NCBI GenBank assembly: GCA_018970785.1
Contig: JAGWVR010000007.1
Span: 1-64,000 of the forward strand
Reading direction: 5' to 3'
From: Planctomycetota bacterium
GTDB lineage: Bacteria; Planctomycetota; Planctomycetia; Pirellulales; UBA1268
Length of the DNA stretch: 64,000 bases
Both the position numbers and the translations under genes were made by a program. Below, one piece after another: positions 38,650-48,227 of this stretch. Under the pieces are notes generated by a model. It saw only the letters and a program-made list of their open reading frames with translations. It was not told the DNA's origin and searched no databases. Position 1 is the first letter of the stretch. Each line of letters begins with the position of its first letter.

Positions 38650-41100
38650 ATGGCGTGTTCGACGGCGCGGCACAGTGGTGCCGTGATCCTGGCCTGTGCG
38701 ATGGCCGTGGCTGCCGGGGCGTTCCCCCGCGCGGGGGCCGATCAGTGGCCTGACTGGCGCGGTCCGGCAGCCGACCGGCACGCGCCGGGCACCGGCTACG
38801 TCGACTCGTTCGACCTCGAGAAGGGGACCAACGTCCTCTGGTCGACCCCCGAGGGGGGCGGCATCTCGACCCCCGTGATCCTCGACGGCCGGCTGTACAC
38901 GCTGGTCCGCCACCGCCCCGGAACCGCCGAGGAGGCGGAGAAGGTGCTGTGCCTCGACGCGATGACGGGGAAGAAACTCTGGGAGAACGTCTTCAACGTC
39001 TACCTCTCCGACGTGCCCAGCGAGCGCGTCGGCTGGTCGGCCGTGGTCGCCGATCCGAAGTCGAAGACGATCTTCGCCCACGGCGTCTGCGGCGCCTTTT
39101 CGGCGATCGACGCGGAAACCGGGAAGACCAAATGGCGCCGGTCGCTCCACGAGGAGTTCGGGTTCCTCTCGACGTATGGCGGCCGGACCAACATCCCCGT
39201 CGTCTTCGAGGACCTCGTGATCGCCAGTGCCGTCGTCACTGGCTGGGGTGACACGGCCCGTCCGGCACACCGCTTCCTCGGGCTCGACGCCGCCACCGGC
39301 ACGGTCCGCTGGATGAACGGCACCAAGGAACTCCCCGAAGACACGACCTACTCCACGCCGCAGATCGCCGAGTTCGGCGGTCAGGCCGCGCTCGTCTTCG
39401 GATCGAGCGACGGCAGCGTCTGGAATTTCCAGCCGCGCACCGGCCGGGCCGTGTGGAACCTGCGGCTGTCGCGGCGCGGGCTCAACGTGCCGCCGCTCGT
39501 CGACGGCACGACGATCTACATGGCGCAGGCCGAGGAGAACCTCGACAACACGACGATGGGGTCGGTGACGGCGTTCGATGGCGGCGCCGTGCCGCCACCG
39601 GCGGCGCCTCCGGCCGCCGCGCCCACCGCCGGCGCCGGCCCCCCCGCCCCGAACACCGACATCACCACCGTGGCGGTGAAGTGGCAGAAGAAGGGGGTGA
39701 TGGACGGCCGGGCGATGCCCGTGATCCTCGGGAACCGCGTCTACTTCATCGACGACGGCGCGAAGGTCTATGCCTTCGACAAGGCGACCGGAGAGCCGGT
39801 CGGCAAACCGCAGAAACTCCTCGGCACGATCGTCCGCGGCAGCCCACTGGTCGCCGACGGGAAGCTGTATGTCTGCTCCACGGGGGGCTGGCACGTGCTC
39901 GAGCCGACCGCCGAGGGGATCAAGTTCGTCAACCGGATGCGCCTCCCGGAATCCGACGAGGTCACCGCCTCGCCGATCGCCTGGAACGGCCGGATCTACC
40001 TGACGACCGGCGAGCGGCTGGTGTGCCTCGGCCGTGCCGACGCGCCGGCACCGTCCAGCAGCGCCGTGGAGACGATCGCGGAGCGCGTCGCCCGCGCGAC
40101 CTCGAGCGGCGCGGGCGAGCCGGCCTGGGTCCAGGTCGTGCCCGCCGAAGTGCAGATCGCCGCCGGTGAGAAACTGAAGCTCGAAGCCCGCCTGTTCGAC
40201 GCCGCCGGACGGTTCGTCCGCACCGCGCCCGCGGAATTCGCGACCACCTCCGGCACTGTCGCCGCCGACGGCACGTTCACCGCTCCGCCGGGTCAGCATT
40301 CGGCCGCCATCGTCACCGCCACCGTCGGCAAGCTGACGGGTCGGTCGCGGATCCGGGCGATGCCGCCGCTCCCGTGGCGTTTCGACTTCGACGACGTCGC
40401 GCTCGCCGCTCCCCCCACGGGTGGCCCGCCGCGCGGCGAGCCCCCGCTCCCCTGGATCGGGATGCGCTACCGCCACGTCGTCCGCGAGGTGGACGGCTCG
40501 AAGTGCCTCGTCAAGATCACGACGATTCCCAAGGGCACGCGCAGCCAGGGCTGGATCGGGCCGATCACGCTCCACGACTACCGGATCCGCGCCGATCTCC
40601 GGGCGGCGGAGAGCGGCGTCGGCAAACCCGGCGACCCCGCCACGCCGGTGGCCGCGACGAGCGATGCCGACGCCTTCGCCAAGGCGTTCGGCAACCCCGC
40701 CGCCCTCGAGAAGGCGCGGATGCCCGACATGGGCCTGATCGCGCAGCGCTACACGCTCGACCTGATGGGGGCCAGCCAGCAACTCCAGATCCGCACGTGG
40801 CCGCCGCAGGTCGCGACGCACTTCGCGAAGACGATTCCCTTCGCCTGGGAGGCCGGCCGCTGGTATTCGGTGATCTTCGAGGCGCGGACGGAAGGCAGCG
40901 CGGCACGTCTCCGCGGCAAGGTCTGGCCACGGGGCGAGCCGGAACCGGCGGCGTGGACGATCGAGGCTGTCCACGAGGCGGGCAACCTCCAGGGGAGCCC
41001 GGGATTCTTCGGCAATTCGAAGGATTCCGAGATCTTCATCGACAACGTCGTCGTCGAGAGCCTGGCGGGAACGGCGGCTGCGGCAGCCGGGGGAGAATGA
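38650..41100 (+). CDS. Secreted PQQ-type beta-propeller protein with C-terminal jelly-roll-like domain
   Basis: The protein has 816 residues with a signal peptide (about 1-30). A beta-propeller of PQQ-like blades covers about 35-480, with repeats such as L-D-A-M-T-G-K-K-L-W and F-D-K-A-T-G. A ~20-residue Pro/Ala linker interrupts it near 310-330. An Ig-like segment (about 500-575) and a beta-sandwich (about 590-805) follow. Absence of dehydrogenase active-site features suggests binding, not quinone chemistry. The next gene is a second propeller on the same strand 134 bases on, so a joint function is likely. Confidence 0.82.
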   Translation: MACSTARHSGAVILACAMAVAAGAFPRAGADQWPDWRGPAADRHAPGTGYVDSFDLEKGTNVLWSTPEGGGISTPVILDGRLYTLVRHRPGTAEEAEKVLCLDAMTGKKLWENVFNVYLSDVPSERVGWSAVVADPKSKTIFAHGVCGAFSAIDAETGKTKWRRSLHEEFGFLSTYGGRTNIPVVFEDLVIASAVVTGWGDTARPAHRFLGLDAATGTVRWMNGTKELPEDTTYSTPQIAEFGGQAALVFGSSDGSVWNFQPRTGRAVWNLRLSRRGLNVPPLVDGTTIYMAQAEENLDNTTMGSVTAFDGGAVPPPAAPPAAAPTAGAGPPAPNTDITTVAVKWQKKGVMDGRAMPVILGNRVYFIDDGAKVYAFDKATGEPVGKPQKLLGTIVRGSPLVADGKLYVCSTGGWHVLEPTAEGIKFVNRMRLPESDEVTASPIAWNGRIYLTTGERLVCLGRADAPAPSSSAVETIAERVARATSSGAGEPAWVQVVPAEVQIAAGEKLKLEARLFDAAGRFVRTAPAEFATTSGTVAADGTFTAPPGQHSAAIVTATVGKLTGRSRIRAMPPLPWRFDFDDVALAAPPTGGPPRGEPPLPWIGMRYRHVVREVDGSKCLVKITTIPKGTRSQGWIGPITLHDYRIRADLRAAESGVGKPGDPATPVAATSDADAFAKAFGNPAALEKARMPDMGLIAQRYTLDLMGASQQLQIRTWPPQVATHFAKTIPFAWEAGRWYSVIFEARTEGSAARLRGKVWPRGEPEPAAWTIEAVHEAGNLQGSPGFFGNSKDSEIFIDNVVVESLAGTAAAAAGGE

Positions 41101-41234
41101 CGGGCGGAGGATCGGCGACTTCCGATGCCCACCGTCGAGCGCGGCCCGTTCGTGGCGATCGGGCGGCGAGCGGGAACGAATCGAGCGCACGGGACCCGGT
41201 TGGGTCCGTGCCGGGACAGCGAGGAGACGAAGCG

Positions 41235-42944
41235 ATGAGCGATCACACCGGGCGGACGACGGGCAGGGGCGAAGGACGGTCGCCGTGGGTTCGGGCCGGG
41301 TGGCTGGCGAGCCTGCTCGCAGTGGCGATCGGCGCGTCGTCATGGGGCGCCGACGGCGGCAAGGCGCGGCCGGGCTGGAACCAGTGGGGCGGGTCGCCCG
41401 CCCGCAACAACGTCGCCGCCGCGAAGGGCCTGCCGACCGAGTGGGATCCGGGCCAGTTCGACGCCGACACCGGCGCGTGGAAGCCCGCGACGAGCCGCAA
41501 CGTCGCCTGGGTCGCGCAGCTCGGCAGCCAGACCTACGGCAATCCCGTCGTCGCCGGCGGGAAGGTGTACGTCGGCACCAACAACGGCAAGGGCTGGGTG
41601 CAGCGCTACCCGGCGAGCGTCGACCTCGGCTGCCTGCTCTGCTTCGACGACCGTGACGGCTCGTTCCTCTGGCAGGACTCGAGCGAGAAGCTCCCCACCG
41701 GGCGCGTCCACGACTGGCCGCTGCAGGGGATCTGCTGCTCGCCGCTGGTCGAGGGGGACCGGGCGTGGTACGTCACCAGCCGCGGCGAGGTGAAGTGCCT
41801 CGACACCGAAGGGTTCCGCGACGGCGAGAACGACGGCCCGTTCACCGCCGAGAAGGTCCAGGCCTCCGAGGAGGCCGACGTCGTCTGGGTGCTCGACATG
41901 ATGAAGGAGCTCGGCGTCTCGCAGCACAACATGTGCTCGTGCAGCGTGACGGCCGTCGGCGATCTGCTGTTCGTCAACACCTCCAACGGCGTCGACGAAG
42001 GGCACATCAACCTCCCCAACGCCGCCGCGCCGAGCTTCCTCTGCCTCGACAAGCGCGACGGCAAACTCCTCTGGGCCGACGGCACACCCGGCGCCAACGT
42101 CCTCCACGGCCAGTGGTCGAGCCCGTCGTACGGCGAGCTCGGCGGCGTGCCGCAGGTGATCTTCGGCGGCGGCGACGGCTGGGTGTATGGATTCGACGCC
42201 CGCGGCGACGGTGGCAAGGCAAAGCTGCTGTGGAAGTTCGACTGCAACCCCAAGGAGTCGAAGTACGTGCTCGGCGGCCGCGCCGACCGCAACCACGTCA
42301 TCGGCACGCCGGTGGTCCACGACGGTCTCGTCTACGTCGCCGTCGGCGAGGATCCCGAACACGGCGAGGGCGTCGGCCACCTGTGGTGCATCGACCCGAC
42401 GAAGCGCGGCGACACCAGCCCCGAACTGGCCGTCAGCCTCAAGGACCCGAACACCCCCCTGCCCCACCGCCGCAACCAGGCGGTCATCAAGGAAGAGGGG
42501 GAGGTGGCCCGCCCCAATCCCAACTCGGCCGCGGTCTGGCACTACCCCGGCTTCGACGCCGACGGCAACGGCAAGCTCGGCTTCGAGGAGACGATGCACC
42601 GCACCTGCGGCACGGTGGCGATCGCCGATGGGATGCTGTTCGTCGCCGACTTCAGCGGCCTGTTCCACTGCCTCGACCTGAAGACCGGCAAGCCGCTGTG
42701 GACCCACGACATGCTCGCGGCCAGCTGGGGCTCGCCGCTGATCGCCGACGGCAAGGTCTACATCGGCGACGAGGACGGCGACATCTCGGTGTTCGAGTTG
42801 AGCCGCGAGAAGAACCTGCTGTCCGAGGTCAACATGGGAAACAGCGTCTACTCGACGCCGATCGCGATCGGCGACACGCTGTACATCGCCAACAAGAGCC
42901 ACCTGTTCGCGATCCGCGAGGGGGCGAAGCCGGAAGGCCGCTGA
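41235..42944 (+). CDS. Secreted PQQ-type beta-propeller with embedded EF-hand
   Basis: The protein has 569 residues with a signal or membrane helix (about 18-38). The whole mature part is a PQQ-like propeller (W-N-Q-W-G-G-S-P start, then blades such as V-A-G-G-K-V-Y-V-G-T and C-L-D-L-K-T-G-K-P-L-W). A single EF-hand-like calcium loop, D-A-D-G-N-G-K-L-G-F-E-E, lies near residue 440 between blades, with acidic or polar residues at positions 1, 3, 5 and 12. A cluster of Cys near 130-240 may form disulfides. It follows another propeller gene and precedes the SGNH-DUF1080 gene. Confidence 0.85.
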   Translation: MSDHTGRTTGRGEGRSPWVRAGWLASLLAVAIGASSWGADGGKARPGWNQWGGSPARNNVAAAKGLPTEWDPGQFDADTGAWKPATSRNVAWVAQLGSQTYGNPVVAGGKVYVGTNNGKGWVQRYPASVDLGCLLCFDDRDGSFLWQDSSEKLPTGRVHDWPLQGICCSPLVEGDRAWYVTSRGEVKCLDTEGFRDGENDGPFTAEKVQASEEADVVWVLDMMKELGVSQHNMCSCSVTAVGDLLFVNTSNGVDEGHINLPNAAAPSFLCLDKRDGKLLWADGTPGANVLHGQWSSPSYGELGGVPQVIFGGGDGWVYGFDARGDGGKAKLLWKFDCNPKESKYVLGGRADRNHVIGTPVVHDGLVYVAVGEDPEHGEGVGHLWCIDPTKRGDTSPELAVSLKDPNTPLPHRRNQAVIKEEGEVARPNPNSAAVWHYPGFDADGNGKLGFEETMHRTCGTVAIADGMLFVADFSGLFHCLDLKTGKPLWTHDMLAASWGSPLIADGKVYIGDEDGDISVFELSREKNLLSEVNMGNSVYSTPIAIGDTLYIANKSHLFAIREGAKPEGR

Positions 42945-43015
42945 CTCTCCTCCGCCAGCCACCGCCGGATCGACCGCCGGCGTTCGACGGGCCGGCACCC
43001 CCCGAGGGTTTTCCG

Positions 43016-44725
43016 ATGCCGCGCTGCGACCGCATTCCCTCCCTGCCGGGGCGGGTTCTGTCTTCGCTCGTGGTCGCCGCCGCGATGGCCGGCGCGGTTC
43101 CACCGCTCCCGGCCGCCGACCCCGCCCCACCGGCGACCGCGCGCGAGGCGCTGGAGGGGGCGCGGCGGATCTGCGTGCTCGGCGACAGCATCACGTTCGA
43201 CGGCGGCTGGGTCGCCGGCCTGGCGGCGTGGCTCGAAGCGCGCGGATCGACGGCGACGGTCGTCAACTGCGGCCTGCCGAGCGAGACCTGCAGCGGCCTC
43301 TCCGAGGATGGCCACGCCGGCGGCAGGTTCCCCCGTCCCGACGTTCACGAGCGTCTCGACCGCGTGCTGCGGCTGGTGCGCCCCGACCTGGTGATCGCCT
43401 GCTACGGGATGAACTGCGGCATCTACGAGCCGCTCGACGAGGCCCGGTTCGCCGCCTTCCGCGCCGGCATCGAGAAACTCCACGCCGCCGTCGAGGCCGC
43501 CGGGGCGCGGATCATCCACCTCACGCCGCCGGTCTACGACGGCCGTCCCGGCCAACGCCATCCGGCCGGCGACGTCGACTACGACGCCGTGCTCGCCGCC
43601 TACTCCGACTGGCTGCTGGGCAGGCGGGCCGACGGCTGGGCGGTGATCGACGTCCACGGCCCGATGCGGACGTGGCTCGCCGAGCGCCGCGCGAAAGACC
43701 CCGCGTTCACGTTCCAGCCCGACGCGGTCCATCCCGACGAGGTGGGCCAGTGGACGATCTGCCGGGCAGTCCTCCTCGGGATCGGCGACGAGCGGACGGC
43801 GGCGGAGGCCGAGCCGGTGTCGCTGCGGCCGTTCATGCTTGACTGCCTCGCGCGGATGCGCCTCCTGCGGCAGGCCTACGTCGGGGCCGCCGGGCACCTG
43901 CGCCCCGGGATCCAGGCCGGGCTGCCGGTGGCCGAGGCCGAGGCGCAGGCCGCGAAGATCACCGACTCGCTCCGCCGGCGGCGTCCGTTCCTGATCGGCG
44001 AGAAGAAGGCCAGTGGGGAGTGGAAGACCGCGGTGGAGTGGCCGCGCCCGCCGGTCGTCGATCCGGGTCCGGCACCGGAGAAACCGGCCCCGATCCCGGC
44101 CGACGCGGTCGTCCTGTTCGACGGCCGTGACCTGACCGCCTTCGAGGGCCCTCCGTCATGGACCGTGGCCGACGGGATCGCCACGGTGAAGGGGGGCTCG
44201 ATCACGACGAGGCGTTCGTTCGGCGACTGCCATCTCCACGTCGAGTTCCGCACTCCCTCCCCGGCGACGGGCTCGGGGCAGGGGCGCGGCAATTCGGGCG
44301 TCTACCTGATGGGGCGCTACGAGATCCAGATCCTCGATTCGTTTGCCGACGGCACCGAGGCTCCCCTCACCTACCCGGACGGGCAGTGCGGCGCCCTCTA
44401 CAAGCAGCAGCCTCCGGCGGCCAACGCCAGCCGCCGCCCGGGCGAGTGGCAGTCGTTCGACATTCTCTTCACACGGCCGCGGTTCACAGCCGACGGCGCT
44501 CTGGAATCGCCAGGGCGCGTGAGCGTGATCCACAACGGCGTGGCGATCCACGCCGACACCGTGATCCTCGGCACCACCGGCTGGGCCGATCCGCCCGCCT
44601 ACCTGGCCCACCCCGACGCGCTACCGCTGTCGATCCAGGATCACGGCAACCCGGTGCAGTTCCGCTCGATCTGGATCCGCCCATACGAGCCGGCCGTCGG
44701 GACCGTGCCCGCGGCCCTGCCCTGA
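43016..44725 (+). CDS. Secreted SGNH hydrolase fused to DUF1080 (3-keto-disaccharide hydrolase-type) domain
   Basis: The protein has 569 residues with a signal peptide (about 1-34). The SGNH/GDSL esterase domain (about 50-265) has the nucleophile Ser58 in G-D-S-I-T, a Gly/Asn oxyanion site (Y-G-M-N-C-G), and Asp-x-x-His near 242-245 (D-A-V-H-P-D). A linker follows. The DUF1080 jelly-roll domain (about 365-565) starts V-V-L-F-D-G-R-D-L-T and has G-N-S-G-V-Y-L-M-G-R-Y-E-I-Q-I-L-D. DUF1080 domains are concanavalin-like sugar-binding or 3-keto-glycoside-hydrolysing modules. The pairing suggests deacylation plus cleavage or binding of a modified glycan. Confidence 0.9.
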   Translation: MPRCDRIPSLPGRVLSSLVVAAAMAGAVPPLPAADPAPPATAREALEGARRICVLGDSITFDGGWVAGLAAWLEARGSTATVVNCGLPSETCSGLSEDGHAGGRFPRPDVHERLDRVLRLVRPDLVIACYGMNCGIYEPLDEARFAAFRAGIEKLHAAVEAAGARIIHLTPPVYDGRPGQRHPAGDVDYDAVLAAYSDWLLGRRADGWAVIDVHGPMRTWLAERRAKDPAFTFQPDAVHPDEVGQWTICRAVLLGIGDERTAAEAEPVSLRPFMLDCLARMRLLRQAYVGAAGHLRPGIQAGLPVAEAEAQAAKITDSLRRRRPFLIGEKKASGEWKTAVEWPRPPVVDPGPAPEKPAPIPADAVVLFDGRDLTAFEGPPSWTVADGIATVKGGSITTRRSFGDCHLHVEFRTPSPATGSGQGRGNSGVYLMGRYEIQILDSFADGTEAPLTYPDGQCGALYKQQPPAANASRRPGEWQSFDILFTRPRFTADGALESPGRVSVIHNGVAIHADTVILGTTGWADPPAYLAHPDALPLSIQDHGNPVQFRSIWIRPYEPAVGTVPAALP

Positions 44726-44753
44726 CACGGGCGCGGACCCTGGCGGTCGCTCT

Positions 44754-46772
44754 TCAGCCACCCGAGCTCGTCGCGAACACGCGGGGAGTCGGCGCCGCCG
44801 CGGCCGGGAAGACGATCTCGCCTGGAGACGACTCCACGGGCAGCCCCTCGTGGATCACGCGGTCCTCGATGATCGTCCCGGGGACCATCGTCGGCGCCGA
44901 GCGGCTCACCGGATCGGCCCGCCGCCAGCCGGCCACGACCCAGCCGTCGCGACGGCTGGCGAGCTGATTCATCGGCAACGGGCCGGACGCGGCCAACTCT
45001 CCCTGAAGCGGCAGGTCGGGGATCTCGATCTCCGACTTGAACAGCTTGTCGAACCGCTTCTGGAGAATCCGCCGCAGGGCCGTCTCCTTGTTGGTCAGTT
45101 TCTCGGCCCCCCCCGGCTTGAACCCGGGCGGATAGATCTGCACGTCGCCGTCGCGCACCAGCCGCTGGCCCCACGGCGTCGACTCGATCCGGTAGGTGGC
45201 CCAGATGTCCATCGCGTCGAAGGAGCGATCGCCGGCGACGAATTTGTCGCCGCGGACGGTGAGCTTCACCCGGCCGTCATCGGCGGTCACGGCCACCGGC
45301 CGATGCTTGGCGAACGTGATCGCCCAGGCCTTGTCGTCGGCCTCGTTCTCCAACGAGTCGGGCATCTTCGCGTCGTTCTCACGGGCGATCCGCTCGACGT
45401 CGGCCCGGGTGAAGACACGGCCGCCGAGCTTCTCCTCGAGGATGTTGTTGACGGCCGATTCGTGGACGCGGGCGGTGATCACGTTGCCCGCCTGGGCGGC
45501 AGGTGCGGACGTGTGGGCCGCGAGCTGCCGGGGCAGGGCCTTGCGGGCCACGACCCGCAGGGCTTCGTCGGTGGTATGAAGATGGACCATCTCGGGATAC
45601 ACCCCGCGGGCCTGGAGCGGACCGCGAAGCCGGTCGCGGAGCTGCTGCCGGATCTGCTGCACGGCCGGTTCGGTCTGCTCGGCGAATTGCTCGCTGACCC
45701 GGGCGCGCGCCTTGCTTTCCGCCACGGCCTCGGCCTGCGGGCGGCTCTCGGCGACCTTGCGATTGGCGATCCGCTGGATGATCCGCCGGCCGAACCGCGC
45801 CGAGATCGCCATCCCGGTGGTCTGCGAGTCGGTGGACGCGGTCGCCTGCACCGGAGATGCCGAGACGTTCTCGCCGTCGAGCGTGATCCGGCGCCGGGCA
45901 CCGAGCTGCGTCACGCCGCGGCTGTGGACCGTGACCGGCCCTTGCGTGCCGCGCGTGGTCGAGATGTTGGTCGCGTCGAACACGAGGTCGAACACCGCCC
46001 GGTCGGGGGCGGGGACGAAGTCGAGCCGGACGGCCCCGGTGGTGCGGCCGCTGCCGCGGATCCGCGTGCCGAGGACGACGTCATCGACCGGTGCGACCTG
46101 GTCGATCGGGCGGTTCACCATCGGGGCCACGAGCCTCTCGTGGATCTCCAATTCGATGTTGGGCCGCGCCAGCGCCCCGCGGACCCCGGCCACGAGCCCG
46201 CCGGCCTGCCCCGATTCGGAGAGGCGCTCGAGGATCGTCGGCACCTCAGCCAGCGCCTCCGCGCGCCCTGTCGCCGAGGCCGACAGCAGCGCCGAGGCGA
46301 GGTCGTCGAGACGGCGCGAGAAGCGAGTGAATCCCCCGCTGCCCCGGGCGGCGTCGGCGGCCTCGGCGTAGCGTGTCACGGCCCGGCGGACGGCGACGAA
46401 CTGGGGCATGTCGAGCCCGGTCTCGGTGGCATCGAGGAGCTTCTGGAGGCGACGGAGCACCTTGGGATCGGCGGCCACGCCGCCCGACGCCTGCTCGGTG
46501 AGCGCCGGCCAGTCGAGGTAGCGGCGCCAGTCGGCACCGCTCTTGCTCCGCGCCAGGAGACGGTCGAGCGGGCCCAGCGCCGAGCGCAGGTTCGCGGCGG
46601 CCGAGTCGAGGGCGGCGTCCGACGGCGGCCGGAAGCCGCCCCCGGCAAAGGCCGCGTCGCGGGCGAGCCGCTCGAACGTCGGATCGGTCTGCTCGATCGA
46701 TTGTGCGTGGGACGCCGCAGCCAGCACGAGCGCGGCGATCACGACCAGACCGGAGGTTTTTGCCGATGGCAT
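44754..46772 (-). CDS. Large secreted protein of unknown function
   Basis: The protein has 672 residues with a signal peptide (about 1-23, ending S-H-A-Q). The mature protein is soluble-looking, with no internal membrane helix. A helical region (about 30-200) is followed by a beta-rich region (about 210-330), a long Arg/Gln-rich helical stretch (about 335-410) and a mixed C-terminal part. I recognise no domain; it resembles other large planctomycete secreted unknowns. It is 28 bases from the convergent SGNH gene and lies downstream of the ferredoxin/P-II genes on the same strand (106-base gap). Confidence 0.75.
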   Translation of the reverse strand: MPSAKTSGLVVIAALVLAAASHAQSIEQTDPTFERLARDAAFAGGGFRPPSDAALDSAAANLRSALGPLDRLLARSKSGADWRRYLDWPALTEQASGGVAADPKVLRRLQKLLDATETGLDMPQFVAVRRAVTRYAEAADAARGSGGFTRFSRRLDDLASALLSASATGRAEALAEVPTILERLSESGQAGGLVAGVRGALARPNIELEIHERLVAPMVNRPIDQVAPVDDVVLGTRIRGSGRTTGAVRLDFVPAPDRAVFDLVFDATNISTTRGTQGPVTVHSRGVTQLGARRRITLDGENVSASPVQATASTDSQTTGMAISARFGRRIIQRIANRKVAESRPQAEAVAESKARARVSEQFAEQTEPAVQQIRQQLRDRLRGPLQARGVYPEMVHLHTTDEALRVVARKALPRQLAAHTSAPAAQAGNVITARVHESAVNNILEEKLGGRVFTRADVERIARENDAKMPDSLENEADDKAWAITFAKHRPVAVTADDGRVKLTVRGDKFVAGDRSFDAMDIWATYRIESTPWGQRLVRDGDVQIYPPGFKPGGAEKLTNKETALRRILQKRFDKLFKSEIEIPDLPLQGELAASGPLPMNQLASRRDGWVVAGWRRADPVSRSAPTMVPGTIIEDRVIHEGLPVESSPGEIVFPAAAAPTPRVFATSSGG

Positions 46773-46878
46773 GGGATGTTCCGCCGGGGCAACGTGGGAA
46801 GCGTGCGGCAAGTGTAGCGGCCGCCGCTGGTTCCCCGAAGACCAGGATCCAGCCCGTGCTGGCCCTCGCCGCCGAGCC

Positions 46879-47190
46879 TCATCCTTCGGCCGAACGATCG
46901 AGCGCAGGGAGCACGAAGATCTTTCCGTCCCCCATCCGTCCGGTCCGGGCGGCGGTCGCGATCCGCTCCACCACTTCCTCGACCCGGGCGTCGTCGACCC
47001 ACACCTGGATCTCGACCTTGGGGAGGAACGCGCGGGCGTAGTCGCTGTCGCAGTAGCGGTCGAGATAGCTCTTCTGCCGGCCGTAACCCTTGACCTCGCG
47101 CACGCTGCAGGCCTCGAGCGGCGCCAACCGCAGGGCCTCGAGGACCCGCTCGGCGACGATCGGCCGGACGATCGCGATCACCTCCCGCAC
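46879..47190 (-). CDS. P-II family nitrogen regulatory protein
   Basis: The protein has 103 residues from the GTG at 47190, which has GGAG about eight bases upstream. It has the P-II ferredoxin-like fold: V-I-A-I-V-R-P, E-V-K-G-Y-G-R-Q-K, a T-loop with Tyr51 at the usual uridylylation position, then F-L-P-K and the T-G-R-M-G-D-G-K-I-F-V strand. The T-loop composition (S-Y-L-D-R-Y-C-D-S-D-Y) and the short C-terminus differ from canonical GlnB/GlnK, so it may be a divergent P-II paralogue. P-II proteins bind ATP/ADP and 2-oxoglutarate and gate partners. It lies 71 bases after a ferredoxin gene; no amtB or glnA is near. Confidence 0.85.
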   Translation of the reverse strand: MREVIAIVRPIVAERVLEALRLAPLEACSVREVKGYGRQKSYLDRYCDSDYARAFLPKVEIQVWVDDARVEEVVERIATAARTGRMGDGKIFVLPALDRSAEG

Positions 47191-47261
47191 GGCGGCGTCT
47201 CCGTTCGGGATCGAATCCCACGGTCGGGCCGAGGCCACGGCACGACCGCACCCCACCGGCT

Positions 47262-47621
47262 TCAACTGAAGAAGTTGTCGCCGAACAGGTTGAAAGGCGG
47301 GCAGGTGACCACGGTCACGTCCCCGTGGACCCGGGTCTGGCAGGCCAGACGCATCGTCGACTCGTTGCCGACGTAGGCCAGCGAGACCGCCAGCCGGGCC
47401 GACTCGAGGATCCCCTTCGGACTCGTGTTTTCCATCCCCTTGGTGATCAGCACCCGGCAGCTGCCACAGCTCCCCAGTCCGTGGCAATTGGCCACCTGGT
47501 GGATGCCGGGATAGAGCTGGACCCCGGCTCGGAGGGCCTCCTGCCGCAGGTTCGCGCCGTCGGCGACCTGGATCTCCCGCTTGTCGGCCGCCTTTTCGCT
47601 GGCAAAGGTGATCGTCGGCAT
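47262..47621 (-). CDS. [2Fe-2S] ferredoxin
   Basis: The protein has 119 residues. The cluster ligands fit the adrenodoxin/ISC pattern: Cys46-x5-Cys52-x2-Cys55 and Cys94 (A-N-C-H-G-L-G-S-C-G-S-C ... L-A-C-Q-T-R). It is a soluble one-electron carrier. The sequence after Cys94 ends in a hydrophobic F-N-L-F-G-D-N-F-F. It is upstream of the P-II gene on the same strand, suggesting coexpression with nitrogen-status sensing. It is divergent from the small gene at 47710. Confidence 0.9.
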   Translation of the reverse strand: MPTITFASEKAADKREIQVADGANLRQEALRAGVQLYPGIHQVANCHGLGSCGSCRVLITKGMENTSPKGILESARLAVSLAYVGNESTMRLACQTRVHGDVTVVTCPPFNLFGDNFFS

Positions 47622-47709
47622 GGAAAACTCTCGAATGGGGACCGGGTGGTCAGACGATACTGTAGCCGCCGCGCCACCGAGCAACCAGACGCACTTTACC
47701 GGGACCGCC

Positions 47710-48051
47710 ATGGCCGACCTGACCCGCTACCAACAGTCGATCGTCCGCAATTACTACGCCAATCTCGACACCGCCCTGCTCCAGCGGATCGGCGAGCAGG
47801 TCACCGACCTGTACCTCGCCGAGGGGAAGAAGCGGCAGAAGCTGTGGGCCTCGATCGGCACGGCCCTCGAGAAGCTCGGCGTGCCGCGGGCCCGGATCGA
47901 CCACATCACCGCTGCCGACGACGCCCGGCTGCTCGCGACGTTGCTGGAGGAGCTGCTCGCCCGCGAACCCGGGACTCCGCCCGCGGCGCGCGGGGCCGAG
48001 CCCGACGGCGGCGGCAAGGCCCCCGCACCGCGCCGCGCCAAGCGTGCCTGA
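47710..48051 (+). CDS. Small conserved planctomycete-type protein
   Basis: The protein has 113 residues. A helical domain (1-85) opens M-A-D-L-T-R-Y-Q-Q-S-I-V-R-N-Y-Y and contains D-L-Y-L-A-E-G-K-K-R-Q-K-L-W and L-G-V-P-R-A-R-I-D-H. A Pro/Ala/Lys-rich tail follows. I associate this family with planctomycetes and know no function. The basic tail could bind nucleic acid. It lies upstream of thyX with a 176-base gap. Confidence 0.75.
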   Translation: MADLTRYQQSIVRNYYANLDTALLQRIGEQVTDLYLAEGKKRQKLWASIGTALEKLGVPRARIDHITAADDARLLATLLEELLAREPGTPPAARGAEPDGGGKAPAPRRAKRA

Positions 48052-48227
48052 CGGCCCGGCGAGGGGGCCCAGCCGACGGGATCGCGGCGGACGCCCCTGA
48101 CCGCCCCCCGGCCGCGTGCCCCGCCGTTCGGTTCGTCCACCGCGCGGCAACCGGCATTCGCATGCCGGGCCTTGAGTCGGGAGCACGGCTCCACGATCCT
48201 GTGACGATCCCGCTCCCGGAATCGGCC

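Noticed and set aside
36679-41343. 1554-residue minus frame through smpB, SUMF1 and propeller genes
   Set aside because: Only the smpB end is family-like and it lies in another frame; the rest is a GC-frame shadow.
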